A DNA stretch of 64,000 nucleotides from contig NC_081413.1 in assembly GCF_030272615.1 (NCBI RefSeq), positions 24,680,501 through 24,744,500 on the forward strand, in the 5' to 3' direction. This document shows positions 20,441-32,010 of this stretch, piece after piece (within the stretch, counting starts at the first letter, position 1; each line of letters opens with the position of its first letter). This stretch comes from Cryptomeria japonica (taxonomy: Eukaryota; Streptophyta; Pinopsida; Cupressales; Cupressaceae). Position numbers and translations under genes: made by a program. The notes beneath the pieces were generated by a model, which did not search any database, was not told where the DNA came from, and was given only the letters and a program-made list of their open reading frames with translations.

Positions 20441-21205
20441 GACCCTCCACTAAGGTCTCAAAATTCACATGGATTCTTGGAAAAACCTGATAGAAAGATG
20501 AAAGGACTTCTCTACACTCCCATTTTCTCAATGGGACCCCACTATATCCATGAACAAATCATGGAGATACAACTTCTCACATCAATACTATTCTTGACAC
20601 CAACTCTCTTGTCGCCACCTATGGCTAACTTGGTTTATAACACATCCACCATTGCAGAATAGGTATGGAAACTATAGAACCTTTTGTCTAACCCTAGGAA
20701 CATTGATTACAACCAAAATAAAACCCTTTGGTTTGTACAGATGCAATCAAGGTGACTACCTTGAACAAGACGCCTACTCCTAGTAGCCCTATTTTGAACT
20801 TTTAAGGAAAAAATAAAAAATCCTCCTACTGATACCACTGAATCTTGAAAAAAAATTATGCCTCCATTATTGACACAAAACACTTCCAAAACTTATAACC
20901 CAACTCTTGCATTGACTGGTTCAAACACTATTGCTACAGGAGGGCTAAAAGGGCTTTTAGGCCACTTTTACAAAGCAACCACACTCCAAAGGTCTTATCC
21001 AAAGACACCAATGGATGAGAAAGGTTTGAAAACATCCAAAAACATCAAATAAACAATAATATAGGGTCCAGGAGACTTAGTTTTACCCCTGCTCAATTTT
21101 TAACTGTCAAAACAAGCTAGTCACATGAGGATGCCTAGCCTAGGGCTTGATCTCAAACTCCACGAGTTCAGCGACCCACTTAGAAACCTCAAGAATATTA
21201 AATTA
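20441..21205 (-). repeat. 3' LTR of the minus-strand gypsy (truncated)
   Basis: Aligns with 25278-26040 (shared GACCCTCCACTAAGGTCTCA near one end and AGAAACCTCAAGA near the other). It is bordered on the right by GTCTCCCTT, the complement of a purine tract. Confidence 0.88.
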
Positions 21206-21479
21206 AATTGTCTCCCTTACCATTCCTCATAATTTGAGCCAATTTGACCAGAGGAATGAGGGGTTAAGAAGACATTTCCTTAGAAACCCTGGTTTTGGAG
21301 GGTTTTCAGACCGTCTATTACAAAAATGTAGGTATCTTCCTTATTACATAGAATTTTCCTACCAAATCAAATAAAACTGAACATTAACACATATTCCTAT
21401 TTGAATCAATGAATTAGGCTATACATTGAATCTGTACAATGTCTGTACAAGACACTATTACAACAAAATTCTAGAAATT

Positions 21480-22033
21480 TCTAAGTGTTTATAGAAATCT
21501 AATTACAATCTTACATCCAAACTTCATCATCATCATTATTCTTGACTTCCAAGGATTTTAAAAAATTTTCTCCAACCTCCTCAACCGAATGCAACCATGT
21601 ATTCTAACAATTTCATTGAAGAATAAGCCAACAATGTGGGAAGATTCATTAGTACATTTACATGGCAAAAAGTGAGTCATCTTACTAAATCTGTCTACTA
21701 CAACAAAAATGTTGTCAAAACCTCTTTGAGTCCTAGGAAGACCCAAAACAAAATCCATGTTGATACTCTCCCATGGCCTATTAGGAATAGGGAGTAGTTG
21801 ATATATAAATCTGCATTTGATGATGTTCCCTTATCCCTTTGGCATATGCTGCAACTTTCAACAAACTTCCTGACATCTGATTGCAACTTTGGCCAAAAAT
21901 AGTACATTTTCACTTGTTCCAAGGTTTTATCGAGCACAAAGTGACCTCCCAAACTACCACAATGTTTCTCCTTGATAATGTTCTCCCTCATGGAGCATCT
22001 AGGGATACACAACTGAATCCCTTTGAACAACAA
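21480..22033 (-). pseudogene. Gypsy integrase, internally deleted
   Basis: The HHCC region reads ENIIKEKHCGSLGGHFVLDK, then YYFWPKLQSDVRKFVESC and SICQRDKG. The catalytic core starts [20 protein letters not shown] (first Asp) and [12 protein letters not shown], continues to NEIVRIHG, then breaks. The sequence resumes with [18 protein letters not shown], which looks like the polyprotein tail. The second Asp, the Glu, the GPY/F region and any chromodomain are missing, implying a deletion of roughly 1-1.5 kb. It cannot integrate. Confidence 0.75.
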
Positions 22034-22039
22034 CTCCTG

Positions 22040-22540
22040 CTACAACAAAAACTCAAAAAAATCAGAATGGTAAGAATCTGAAAATTGAGTGCAAACCTCA
22101 TATATCTCACTGAAATCTTCATCATCCTTGTACATTTGCTTGAGAGAATCAATTCCCACACTTTGCAACTGAATTTCTTGTACCATGCACACCCTTGTAC
22201 TCAATGCATCTGCCACTTTAATTGCCTGCCCCTTCTTGTGCTTGATGGTAAATGTGTATGCTTGAAGGTGTTCAACCCACTTCATATGCTTGTGACTAGG
22301 TTTCTCTCATCCATTTAGAAAACTGAGAGTATGATTGTTAGTATAAACAATGAATTATTTAGGTAAAAGATAATGTTAGCATTTCTTCAAGGCTTGTACC
22401 ATTGCATACAACTCCAAATCATATGTAGAATACTTCCTTTTAGCATCATTGAGTTTCTCTCTAAAGAAAGCCACCAGTTTGACCTCTTGACTCAAGACAA
22501 TCCCTATGGCAAGATTACTAGTGTCACACTCCAATTATTT
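22040..22540 (-). pseudogene. Gypsy RNase H
   Basis: Minus-strand translation gives AIGIVLSQE, KLNDAKRKYSTYDLELYAMV (acidic E and Y of the helix), HYLLPK, and HMKWVEHLQAYTFTIKHKKG, followed by KVADALSTR where ADALSR is usual. It follows the RT directly and carries stops. It corresponds residue by residue to 55603-55980 of gypsy B. Confidence 0.75.
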
Positions 22541-23301
22541 CCCTCCCTTGATTGTGTCTAGGATAGGTGCACATATATGACTGAAATTATTGATGAACTT
22601 TCTATAAAATGATGCCAATCCATAGAAACTCCTTACATCACCTACTGTCTTGGGTGTTGGCCATGACAAGATAGCCTCCACCTTTTCTTGATCCATTTTC
22701 AAATTCCCCTTAGATATTACAAAACCAAGGTAGAAAAGCTCCTCCTTCGTGAAGATACTCTTCTCCATGTTGATCATCAACTTTTCATCATGCAACTTGT
22801 TCAAAACCAGGTTTATGTGTTCCAAATTCTCCTTCGTTGTCTTATTAAACACAAGAATATCATCAAGATAAACAACAACAAATTTACCAATGATTTCTTT
22901 CAACACCTCATTGATGAGGCACATAAAGGTTCTTGGGGCATTGGATAGCCCAAAAGGCATCACCATCCACTCATAGAGACCTTCATTTCTTTTGAAGGTT
23001 GTTTTCCATTCATCTCCATGCCTTATTCTGATTTGTTGATACCCACTCTTGAGATCAATTTTGGAGTAGTAGGAAGCCCCCATCAAACAACCCATTAAGT
23101 CTTGAATTTTAGGCATAGGAAACCTATATATATGGTAATCCTATTGATGGCCCTAGAATTAGTACATAGTCTCCACTTACCATCCTTTTTAGATGCTAGG
23201 ACTGTTGGGACAACACACAGACTGAGATTCTTTCTCACCAACCCCTTATCCAACAATTCTTGCACTTGCTTGGCAATCTCCTCATTCTGAGATGGAGTCA
23301 T
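22541..23301 (-). pseudogene. Gypsy reverse transcriptase
   Basis: Conserved blocks are [82 protein letters not shown] (the YLDD catalytic box) and LGFVISKGNLKMDQEKVEAI, then the connection GLASFYRKFINNFS. The catalytic box is intact, but a frameshift near 23110 and other stops break the ORF. Confidence 0.85.
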
Positions 23302-23960
23302 CTAATAGGTTGGTTGGTTTGGCAAAGTAGAACCTGGTATGAAGTCAATATGATGGCTTATTTCCCTAATGGATGGTAAAGTGTTAGGCATTTCTTCCAC
23401 CATTATGCTCTTATACCTATCCAACAATTGGTGCACCTCCTTGGGAATTTCTTCCTTACTGTGACTAGGCATATTAGGTCTATTTTTGGGCTTCAAAATA
23501 AGAGCATACCCAAGGGTTCCTTCCTCCTTTAGGATGTCTAGAAACTATTTTCCACTCACTAACATGACACTTGACCCAATATTCTTATCTACACGCTCAT
23601 CCGGTAAAGGATCCTTCTTGAATTTTCTCCCATTTTTGGTTATGATAAAAGAGTTTGTTTTCCCATCATGTTGGGATTGTACATCATACTTACATGGATG
23701 TCCTAACAATAGATGACAAGAATCCACGGGGATCACATCACACAATATTTTTTCCTTATGCTCTCCTAGCTCAAATTCTACCCAAGATTTTTCATCATCT
23801 AAGACCTGGTGCTTTTTATTCAACCATGATACCTTATAAGGGTTAGCATGAGGTAACCTTTTCAACTTTAATTTGTCTACCATCTTTGTAGAAACCAAAT
23901 TGTCAATAGAACCTAAATCAACTATTAACTTACATAGCTTACCATAGGCCTTTCACCTAG
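23302..23960 (-). pseudogene. Gypsy protease and protease-RT linker
   Basis: Reads KLIVDLGSIDNLVSTKMVDK, where DSGS is expected at the active site (Ser replaced by Leu), then YKVSWLNKKHQV, EHKEKILCDVIPVDSCHLLL and GHPCKYD, the retropepsin-like domain of plant gypsy elements. The linker continues to IDFIPGSTLPNQP just before the RT. Aspartate is kept but the fold is interrupted by stops. Confidence 0.7.
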
Positions 23961-24119
23961 TGCTGAATAACGTCTTCCTTTGAGGGGGTTCTTTTACTTG
24001 AAGTACCCTCAACATGGTTCTCCTTATCATCAAGCTTTTTCTATCATGGGATGGGACTGCATTTCCAATTGGGGAATTGACACTTTGGCAATCATCTTCT
24101 TGAATCAACGGGTTCCTTC

Positions 24120-25127
24120 TCTCTCCTCCATGAGAGTTTGAGGCTTTCTCAAGACACTTGCTTGTAGTGTGTCCTACATGGTTACAATTGAAGCATCTTC
24201 TTGTGAAGACACTAGGACCTCTCCCTGGTCCACCAGATCTACCCCTTCCATTAGGTCTTCTTCCTCTAAAGCTTCCTCTTGAACCTGAATCTCCACTTTG
24301 TTCTTGTTGGATAGACTCACCTTGGGGTTTTTGAGATTCTCCTCTTCCCCAAAATTTCCTTTTCCTCTATAATTCTTGCCTCCTCTTCCCCTACTGTTTT
24401 GTTTACTTTTTCTTCTCAACTTATCTTCTGCCCTCTAAGCCATTTGAAAGAGCTTATCTTCTATTTTAGGAGTCATTAGACTCATCTCATCTTGAATGTT
24501 GAACTTGAGCCCATTCAATTACCTAGCAACCTTCTCCTTCTCATCGTCATGGTGCACTGATCACAAACTCAATTTGTGGAATTCCTTTGTGTAGGAAGCC
24601 ACATCCAAGTCCTTCTGCTTCAGATTTTGCATTCTCCTATAGAACTACACATCATAATCAATATGCATGAATTGGACCTTGAGTTTGGACACCATCCTAT
24701 CCCAAGAATGAATCATGCTCTTTCCCATTTTCACCCTTTCACCTTGAGTTTAGTTCCACCAGGTGAAGGCAACACCCTTTAGTTTGGTCTTTGCAAACTT
24801 CACCTTCTTCTCCTTGTACTCAAAATAATTATTCAGGGCATCTATCCAATCTACAAGTTCTTCAATATTCATCTTCCCACTATAGGTAGGAATCTCCATC
24901 TTGGCCTCAGAAGAGTCTTTGCCTATTATTTTGAGGGATTCAAGGAATGGTCTTTGATCAGAAAGTATCTCTAGCTCCTACCTCTGGGGTTCTTCTTCTT
25001 CATCAGTCTCCTCACTTGGCCCTTTTCCTTTCTTCATTGTCTTTAGTTCAACCTTGAGTGCCTCCTTGACCCCGATCTTGATCATCTCTTCCATCTCTTG
25101 GAATTTCTTAGCCACCTTTGCGGACAT
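24120..25127 (-). pseudogene. Gypsy gag with zinc knuckle
   Basis: Starts MSAKVAKKFQEMEEMIK and continues through an acidic region to EELVDWIDALNNYFEYK, KLKGVAFTWWN and QNLKQKDLDVASYTKEFHKL, the Retrotrans_gag core. After an RGRGG-rich basic segment comes CFNCNHVGHTTSKC, an intact CX2CX4HX4C knuckle near 24160. Several stops (e.g. after TWWN) inactivate it. Closely related gags are at 50932-51858 and 52926-53950. Confidence 0.8.
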
Positions 25128-25207
25128 TCCATTTGGAGGAATTATGCTAGCATTTTATTGGCTCTCTTCTACTGAGATACACCAAAATCCATCCTCCCAA
25201 TGATTAG

Positions 25208-25226
25208 ACTTGCTCTGATACCAATA
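25208..25226 (-). promoter_or_regulatory. Primer-binding site of the minus-strand gypsy
   Basis: On the minus strand TTGGTATCAGAGCAAGTC lies two bases inside the 5' LTR: an initiator tRNA-Met-type site. Confidence 0.85.
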
Positions 25227-26044
25227 TGATGCAGAGCCCCAAGGAACAAAGGCTTCTCACACAAATTCAATCCACTAGACCCTCCACTAAGGTCTCAACA
25301 TTCACATGGATTCTTGGACAAACCTGATAGCAATATGAAAGGACTCCTCTACACTCCCCTTATCTCAATGGGACCCCACTATATCCATGAACAACTCATG
25401 GAGATACAACTTCTCACATCAATACTATTCTTGAGACCAACTCTCTTGTCGCCACCTATGACTAACTAGGTTTATAACATATCCACCATTGCAGAGTAGG
25501 TATGGACCCTATAGATCCTTTTTTCTAACCCTAGTAACATTGATTACAACCAAAACAACACCCTTTGGTTTGTACAGATGCAATCAAGGTGACTACCCTC
25601 AACAAGACACCTACTCCTAGTAGCCCTGTTTTGAAATTTTAAGGAAAAACTCATAAATCCTCCTAATGATACCATAGAATATTGACACTTTTTTATGCCT
25701 CTATTGTTGAAACATAACACTTCCAAAACTTAGAACCCAACTCTTACATTAACTGGTTTAAACACTGCTTCTATAGGAGGGCTAAAGGGGCTTTTAGACC
25801 ACATTTACAAAGAAACCACACTTCAAAGGTCTGATCCGAAGAGACGAATCAATGAAAAAGCTCTAAAAACATTCCCAAACATCAAATCAATAGTCATATA
25901 GGGTCCAACACATGTAGTTTTACCCCTGCACAATTTTTAGTAGTCAAAATAGGATAGTCACATGAGGATGCCTAGCCTAGGGTTTGATACCAAACTCCAC
26001 CAGTTCAATGGCCCACTTAGAAACCTCAAGAGTCTTAAAGTACA
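25227..26044 (-). repeat. 5' LTR of the minus-strand gypsy
   Basis: On the plus strand it runs TGATGCAGAGCCCC...AAAGTACA (818 bp). It is the more complete of the two LTRs. Its right end abuts outer LTR sequence at 26045. Confidence 0.85.
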
Positions 26045-26483
26045 TGGATCCCTAGTTCATTGATTCCAATGTTTCTTGGCGTGTGGCCGACCTTCCTTTT
26101 GATCCGCACTTCATCCTTTCGATTTTTCAGAGAAATCTCTTTGGCAAAGCCCAACCTGGTGGTTTCAACGTTTGATCTTGTTCTTCGGCATTTGATCCTT
26201 CCTGGGCCGACCCGGATCCCTCTTGACCATATAAATACATATAATTAAGCATAATAAAATATCAGTGAGAACATAGAAGACATATCTTAAGATTCAGAGG
26301 TTCGAAGTTGATCGATTCCTTAATTAAGCATGTATTTAGCAGGCCAGTGAGCAGAATCTTGTAACCCGGATGTTACCGATTGTTTGTAATCAGTTTTTAT
26401 GATCTAATTCATTTAGTTCTATTTTTCCTTCATCATATCCTCCGGATTGATCTCTTTGAGGTCCCTCTTAACCAGTGATTGCA
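26045..26483 (+). repeat. 3' LTR fragment of the outer gypsy-like element
   Basis: Matches the 3' half of 19437-20224 from TTCATTGATTCC onward to TGATTGCA. The 5' half is missing and is replaced by the end of the inner gypsy LTR. Confidence 0.75.
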
Positions 26484-26779
26484 CAACTAAACATCCCCCT
26501 CGTCTAAATAACAAGAAGGTCTATCAACTAGGAGAGAAGTAAGGGTCTCATGAGACTCTAGATCTCCCCTCATAGACCAACAATTCATATCTTTCTATTG
26601 AGAAGTACAAGACTCTTGCACCAAATGATGATCATTAAATCATAAATTCTAGATCAAATAGCATCGCTAAAAATATTAATCAAATGGTAGAGGAGTGAGG
26701 AAGAGGTAATGTGGGAATGAAGATTCCATGAATTGGTCCAAAAAAGAGTGTAATGGTATTATAAACCATAAAACCTTCT
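26484..26779. other. Sequence without clear features
   Basis: AT-rich sequence following the LTR fragment. It may belong to the minus-strand LINE remnant to its right, but I cannot identify a motif. Confidence 0.4.
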
Positions 26780-27190
26780 CCAGTGAGACTAATCTTTAGA
26801 TATCCTTTTTAGGAATGCCATGTAAATATTTATATTGAAAAAGTTTGGCTCAAGGATGAATATGTTGGGTACACCATCTCCAAAAAAATATTGTAGCCAA
26901 AGATTGAGTATTGAATTTTACTTTTCGAGGACCAATAACATCACTTTGTTTATGTAGATAAAGTATAAACCTTATCACAACTAACTAGACTCCATTTTTT
27001 AGTCTATTGCTTTCCTAACCATAAAAATTTCCTAGAAAGAAAGTCAAACTCTTTTAAAAAATGTTTGGAACATAAAGCACCACAAATATAAATAGGAAGA
27101 ATGTTCAAAATAGAATTTAAGATGGTAAGATGACTAATAAAAGGTAACCAATGGCAAATCCAATGATTTACCCACATCTTGAATCAATAA
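26780..27190 (-). pseudogene. LINE ORF2 fragment (C-terminal side of RT)
   Basis: Minus-strand reading gives ILNILPIYICGALCSKHFLK, then EFDFLSRKFLWLGKAID, followed by a segment like W.LVSCDKVYTL. This matches the region after the RT of plant LINEs (motif A..SVL..IP.Y......P......I......FLW.G). Stops and frame changes are frequent. Strand matches 18560-19345, and the two could be parts of one LINE separated by the gypsy-like insertions. Confidence 0.5.
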
Positions 27191-27199
27191 GAAATATCC

Positions 27200-27460
27200 T
27201 GTTGGATTTTGGTCATTGATGATGGAGAATCTCGTATTGGATACCGGTTGTAATCGATATCAACATACTTTTGTTGACTTATACTATTGTTGCTCTGGTA
27301 TTTTGGTGACTTTGTCCATCATGTTTTGCTCTGCATTGCTCTGCAGTTGCAAATATGAGTTTGTGTTTTGGGTAGTACACTCATGAATATTAGATGTACC
27401 TATATTCTAGATTTTACGGGTTATGGATCTTCGAAAAGTGAGATACATGGTTCGATAGTT
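27200..27460 (+). repeat. Putative 5' piece of a copia LTR
   Basis: Starts TGTTGGATTTTGGTCATTGATG, like the copia C LTR start (TGTTGGTATTATGG then TTTTGTCATTGAT). No PBS or partner LTR is seen. Assignment rests on the terminal motif only. Confidence 0.4.
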
Positions 27461-27499
27461 CAGTTTGATAGTTGCTCTGTTCCTCTGGAACAAAACAGT

Positions 27500-27776
27500 T
27501 TGTCTAGACATCCACATTTCATCAGTTGATTGTTTTTTACAATAGTACTATTTCCATGACAAAGAATCATGTGTTTCATGCTAGAACGAAACACATAGAG
27601 ATCCAACATCATTACATTCATGAATTGGTTCCAGATGGACAAGTGGAGTTACAGTTCTGTCCTTGATCTAAACAAGTAGCTGATATCTTCACCAAAGCTC
27701 TTCCTATGTCTAGTTTTATTGCCTTTAGACATCAGTCGGGAGTTGAGACTCAGCTGCACTAATCATTCAGAGGGAG
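27500..27776 (+). pseudogene. Copia RNase H C-terminal fragment with polypurine tract
   Basis: Reads NSTISMTKNHVFHARTKHIE, IQHHYIHELVPDGQVELQFC, KQVADIFTKALP and FRHQSGVETQLH. This is the end of a copia polyprotein (RTKHIE..HHFIRE...; ADIFTKAL). A stop interrupts after QFCP. The purine tract AGAGGGAGAT near 27767 and the following TGAAGATTAG suggest the start of a 3' LTR. The 5' part of the element is missing. Confidence 0.75.
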
Positions 27777-28207
27777 ATTGAAGATTAGAATGATATGCTC
27801 AAGATTAGAATGATGTGCTGGAGAATGCTATGTTGGAGATCAAGGCTATGATGGAAATTACTAAGAATGTGTTTTTTGTTTTGTTAATAAAATAACAGTT
27901 TGGAAACTGCTAAGATAAACATTAATCTCATTTTTTAATTGTTTTTGATCTTTAGAAATTGTTGTCTACGTAATGGTTTTTATCTTTAGAAATTACTGTC
28001 CACGCAACGGAAAACTGTTATTAGTTTTTAGCTTCTATTCTTGTTTGATTGGCTAATCACTGATATTCTAATTTTTAATGAAGCTTTTCATATGAATAAT
28101 TGATAATATGTATTTTGTGAATGTTTTTTAACTATTATAATCTTTAAAAAAACGGCCTCCAGGCCTGATTCACATTGATCATCCAGAAATTTTCAGAGAT
28201 GTGCCGG
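27777..28207 (+). repeat. Probable 3' LTR remnant of the copia fragment
   Basis: Begins TGAAGATTAGAATGATATGC, with the unit AAGATTAGAATGATRTGC repeated at once. It contains TTTAGAAATT.. repeats at about 27950 and 27990. No second LTR is available to define its end. Confidence 0.4.
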
Positions 28208-29064
28208 CGTAAAACGCATACCAAGGTCCTTAACGATCTCCTACTTGAGCCAATGAGACCAAATCACTGTAACATGTTTATATTTTCTTTAATAGCGGGA
28301 GTCTGAGCACGCTAATAGTCGATGAGCGAAGAATATCAATCACTGTTGGGGGTCAATCTCTGATTAGAGAACACGTATAATAACTATTTCCAGTTTTCTT
28401 AAAGCTTGATCTGTCGACGATATAACAGGAAGAAAAGCGTACAATATCACTTCTTACGATTACCATTTATTTTGGAAGCTACTGCATAGGCATGTAGTGT
28501 AATAATGAATTCTCTTTAAAATTTACTTTTAATCATTAAATTGAATAGTATTTAAAAATAATTATGGTCTACATGCGCCATTGAATATGCTTAGATCCAG
28601 TAAAAGTTAGAGAGATCCCAACCATCTTATTTTAGAAAACCTACAGATGTTACAAACCACTTTCAGTTGCACGCAGTTTGGCAAGGTGCAATAGCAATTA
28701 TATCAACCAGTGATAAACATGCTCATTGAATGTGAAAGATGATAGTAATCACAAAATATTTTTATGTTTGAGAAGGGCGAGAGATATTGTCTTGTAATAC
28801 ATCATGCACAATGGAGAACAACAAATAGCGAGTTTGTAGGAAGTGTACTTCCAAATCAATGGTTTAAAAGACTGTCGTAGCAATTTGAGGGAGCTGAAAA
28901 GAATAAGAAGATCATTTTTGAAAAAAAAGAGATATATATTGCAGTTCCTTGAAGGGTTCGTTGCCAATAAAGAATGATTTGCACGAACTGAAGATCTTAG
29001 AGATCATTTGAAGTTATCATGCAAGGAAAAAGATTGCAATTAGAAGCAAAGCATTCATATTAGG

Positions 29065-29150
29065 AATTCCTCCCAACAATGAATTGTAATATGTAATTCC
29101 TCTCAACAATGAATTGTAATATGTAATTCCTCCCAACAATGAATTGTAAT
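29065..29150 (+). repeat. Three copies of a 30-bp tandem repeat
   Basis: Units start AATTCCTCCCAACAATGAAT at 29065, 29095 and 29125. The second has one substitution and the third lacks the last 4 bases. The array lies inside the segment that interrupts block B. Confidence 0.95.
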
Positions 29151-29509
29151 AAAATGAAAAATGAAAACAGTAAATGAATAGATAAGAGATAAAGATGGAG
29201 AGAGCAAAATATTAAATATCTTTTTTGCGAGTTACAATCAGCCTAGGTCTTGGAATTGTCTCTGATATCTCTATATAATAAGACATCAAGCAATAGTTTA
29301 TCCATCAAAGTGTTTATGTGATCAAGTCGCTTTGTATGATCAAGTGATCATAAGTAAGAGGGTAAGAACGTTGTAGGATTAAGCATTAATGAAAGTTTTT
29401 CTGTAACATTTGAGAATTTTTATGTTTTTCAATATGATATGATTTATTGGAGGCTAAACGTCTAATTTGAGAAAAACTTAAACATGTTGCAAACCACTTT
29501 CAGATGCAC

Positions 29510-29581
29510 GCAGCTTGGCACGGTGCGAGAGCATTTATATCAACTAGAGAAAAACATGCTCATTTGATCGTGCCAATCTGC
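29510..29581. other. Second copy of the conserved inverted repeat
   Basis: GCAGCTTGGCACG (29510-29522) and CGTGCCAATCTGC (29569-29581) with a 46-nt spacer, identical in arms and spacing to 15105-15176. The partial copy near 28670 has a mutated left arm and no right arm. Confidence 0.6.
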
Positions 29582-30320
29582 GGCTTCTGAAAGGAATTAG
29601 CATATTCTTTTAATTCTTGCTGTAATGCCTGAAATAAATGGTTGCCAAAAACATTAAAACAAAAAATCTATAAGGAGATAGCCCTAATAGTATTTGGGGA
29701 CCAATGCATTGCGTTGCCGACCACAGCACTCAAAAGTTGGATGCGATTCTTAGTGGACAAGCTTTTCCAAAACAATTATTCAACGAGATCTCATCACAGA
29801 ATTAAACAACAGTGGATTTTATTGTACTTCCCCGAAATTTTTTTCAGCATATCAATTATACAACCGTTGTTTGCAGCCAAAAATGCCACATTGTAACAAG
29901 ATTTTTAATTTTCATAAACTTATATTAGAGTTGGGTTAGAGATTTTAGGGAATCAAAAGGATGGACCATTGCATGATTAATTTCCCACATGAGGAAAGAC
30001 TTTATGCTTTTCCCACTACACTCTCATTTGGAAATTTGTGCACAGTAAGTACATTTTAAAGTGGGGAAAAGTTAAATTGATAACATTCTATATTATGTTT
30101 GGTGTCTACACGTCGGTAGATCGCAGTCGTTGGGGACCTGTCATCCCATTGCTCTCCTTTGTTGTGACATTGAAGAAGTGGATGTGAATTCCGAGGAATA
30201 CTGTCCAAAACAGAGAAAGTAGATAGCGACTGATGGCATGGCTCTTCAGTTTCAAAAAGAAGAATTCCGTATGCTTTGATTTGAAATCATTTTAATAATT
30301 CTGTCTATTGTCCACACAAA

Positions 30321-31369
30321 ATGATATTGTTATAAAAATACAAATCTGTATAACAAGATGTTTTTTTTTTTGGATTTTGTGTTTTTATTAGAGGAGAGAG
30401 ACCAACAGTTGGTAGCGTATCAATACATTTTATGGTAGTTGGACAAAATGGGACTATAAGCAGTGCCTTAAAAATGTCATGTCACTGCTTATTTCTGAAA
30501 AAGTAGCACTAAAATTCAAAAAGTAACCAATCATGTGATGTCCAATCAGCGTACATCTATTGGTCTTATCATAATTTTGGACCATTTTGAACACCTTCAC
30601 ATAAATGCACATTGATGTGGCTTCATATTTGATCTTATAGACTTAAAAAACGATTTTCTTAAATATCAATCATAATACTATAAGCTACCCAAACAATATA
30701 GCAAATTTTTAAACTGAAGCAATGATAACAATCAGCCAAAAACCTTTTAACATGAGCTGTCCAAAACTAAACAACTAGACATATTACAATATGTATTTTT
30801 CAAGAATTTGCAAGAGTCTAGAATAGATGACATTCTATTTATTTAGCTGGAGGATTTGGACTTTTATGTTGTTTAAAAGAAAGTTGTTATTAATATGATC
30901 ATTAAAGGCCACCTTCTAGTTGAAACAAAGCAAAACAATTTAAAATAAGATGTCAACATAAAAAATTAGCTTTTTTGTTTCTTTATAGGAATGATTAGAA
31001 GACATATGAAGGCTGATATTTGATATGTTATGCACAAACTGAAAAACAAAACATTCAATTCTAATCTAATTTTACATTCTTATATTTTAAAAATTAATTA
31101 AAGAGGTTTTGTTAGGATTTAAATTTTAGCTTTCTTTTTATTTTGAATATCATATTATTCTTCATGTCATGGGTCAGTGTTATTTTTTATATTTCTTATT
31201 ATTTTTCGTTGATGTTTATAATTATGAGTGTTGTTGTTTTTCTTTAAGTGGCCTCAAATTTCATTAAGCTAGTCTCTAATGTTGGTGCTAAAGATTCAAA
31301 AGCACATGAGAATAGCTCCACTATTAAAGCAACATAGAGAATTTTCTTTCAAAGTCTTTTCATGTAGGT
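30321..31369. other. AT-rich sequence without recognisable genes
   Basis: Homopolymer-rich (T run at 30360) and rich in stops in all frames. I see no domain, LTR end or repeat structure. Confidence 0.5.
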
Positions 31370-32010
31370 ATTTTTTTTGAAACACCTCTAGATGTGGTTC
31401 TCTTCCATTCAATAAATTGATATTGCTTGTCATCAACTTGAAAATTTTACCTTATTTGATTATTTTGTTAGGAGGGTTCTCTATGAAAACATGCTTAAAG
31501 GGTGGGTGGCCAAGGCTTGTGCCCCACAAGGGGTCCACCTTCATGTTGTCCAAAATGTTACTAAGGGGTTTCACTTTTTCTCTTTGTTCAAGTTAGTCAC
31601 ATAGAAGATGTCCTCAAACATGGCTCTTGGTTTGTCTCTTGGTTTGTCTCTTGGTTTGTCTATATTTATTTAATAATTTTCACTCCTTGGACATGAGATT
31701 TTGTCATCTGAAAGGAGAGAACTCTTTGTGTGTATGTTTGTATGGGGTTTCTTGTCTTTCTTTCTCTCATGCTATAATTTTCTATCTAAAATAGTGAGCT
31801 CACTAGGCATGTCATTTTCATTGAGCCAAATGATTTTCTCAACTCATTCATATAAGAATGTTTATATAATAATTGATCTCTCCAAGCCGTTGAAGGAGAT
31901 TGTTGAAATAATTATTGGACAAATGAGAAAAACATTATATGTTATTATACCAACTTTCTTAACCTTGTTTCAAATGTCAATATATTGAGCATAAGATCAA
32001 AGATTGATCC
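31370..32010 (+). pseudogene. LINE ORF1 (DUF4283-type) remnant
   Basis: The reading includes EDVLKHGSWFV, with SWFV repeated three times by a 12-bp tandem expansion at 31624-31659, then IIFTPWT. Later come KIVSSLGMSFSLSQMIF and NVYIIIDLSKPLKEIVEIII, corresponding to IG..LG......T.....ARICVEIDLSKPLP..I in intact proteins. The RTLYVIIPTF-like end matches the strand before the zinc knuckle. Stops and at least two frame changes break it. Confidence 0.55.

Larger units (their letters stand above)
20441..26044 (-). mobile_element. Decayed Ty3/gypsy chromovirus-like element, minus strand
   Basis: LTRs at 20441-21205 and 25227-26044. In element orientation the order is PBS, gag with CCHC knuckle, protease, RT, RNase H, integrase, the gypsy order. 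The integrase is internally deleted and many stops are present. The left LTR lacks the outermost 51 bp relative to the right LTR. The left neighbour is the outer gag and the right neighbour is outer LTR, so the host site is not a simple insertion. Confidence 0.85.
28208..30320. repeat. Diverged non-coding block B, paralogous to 14390-16140
   Basis: Collinear matches to block A at both ends and in the middle. A ~100-bp segment (ACCACTTTCAG.TGCACGCAG region) is present twice, at 28637-28730 and 29462-29560, with about 730 bp of unrelated sequence between them, so block B has an internal insertion or duplication. No conserved reading frame is seen. Confidence 0.7.

Noticed and set aside
29065-29150. 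CRISPR-like array
   Set aside because: Units are contiguous with no spacers, and the genome is plant nuclear; it is a simple tandem repeat.
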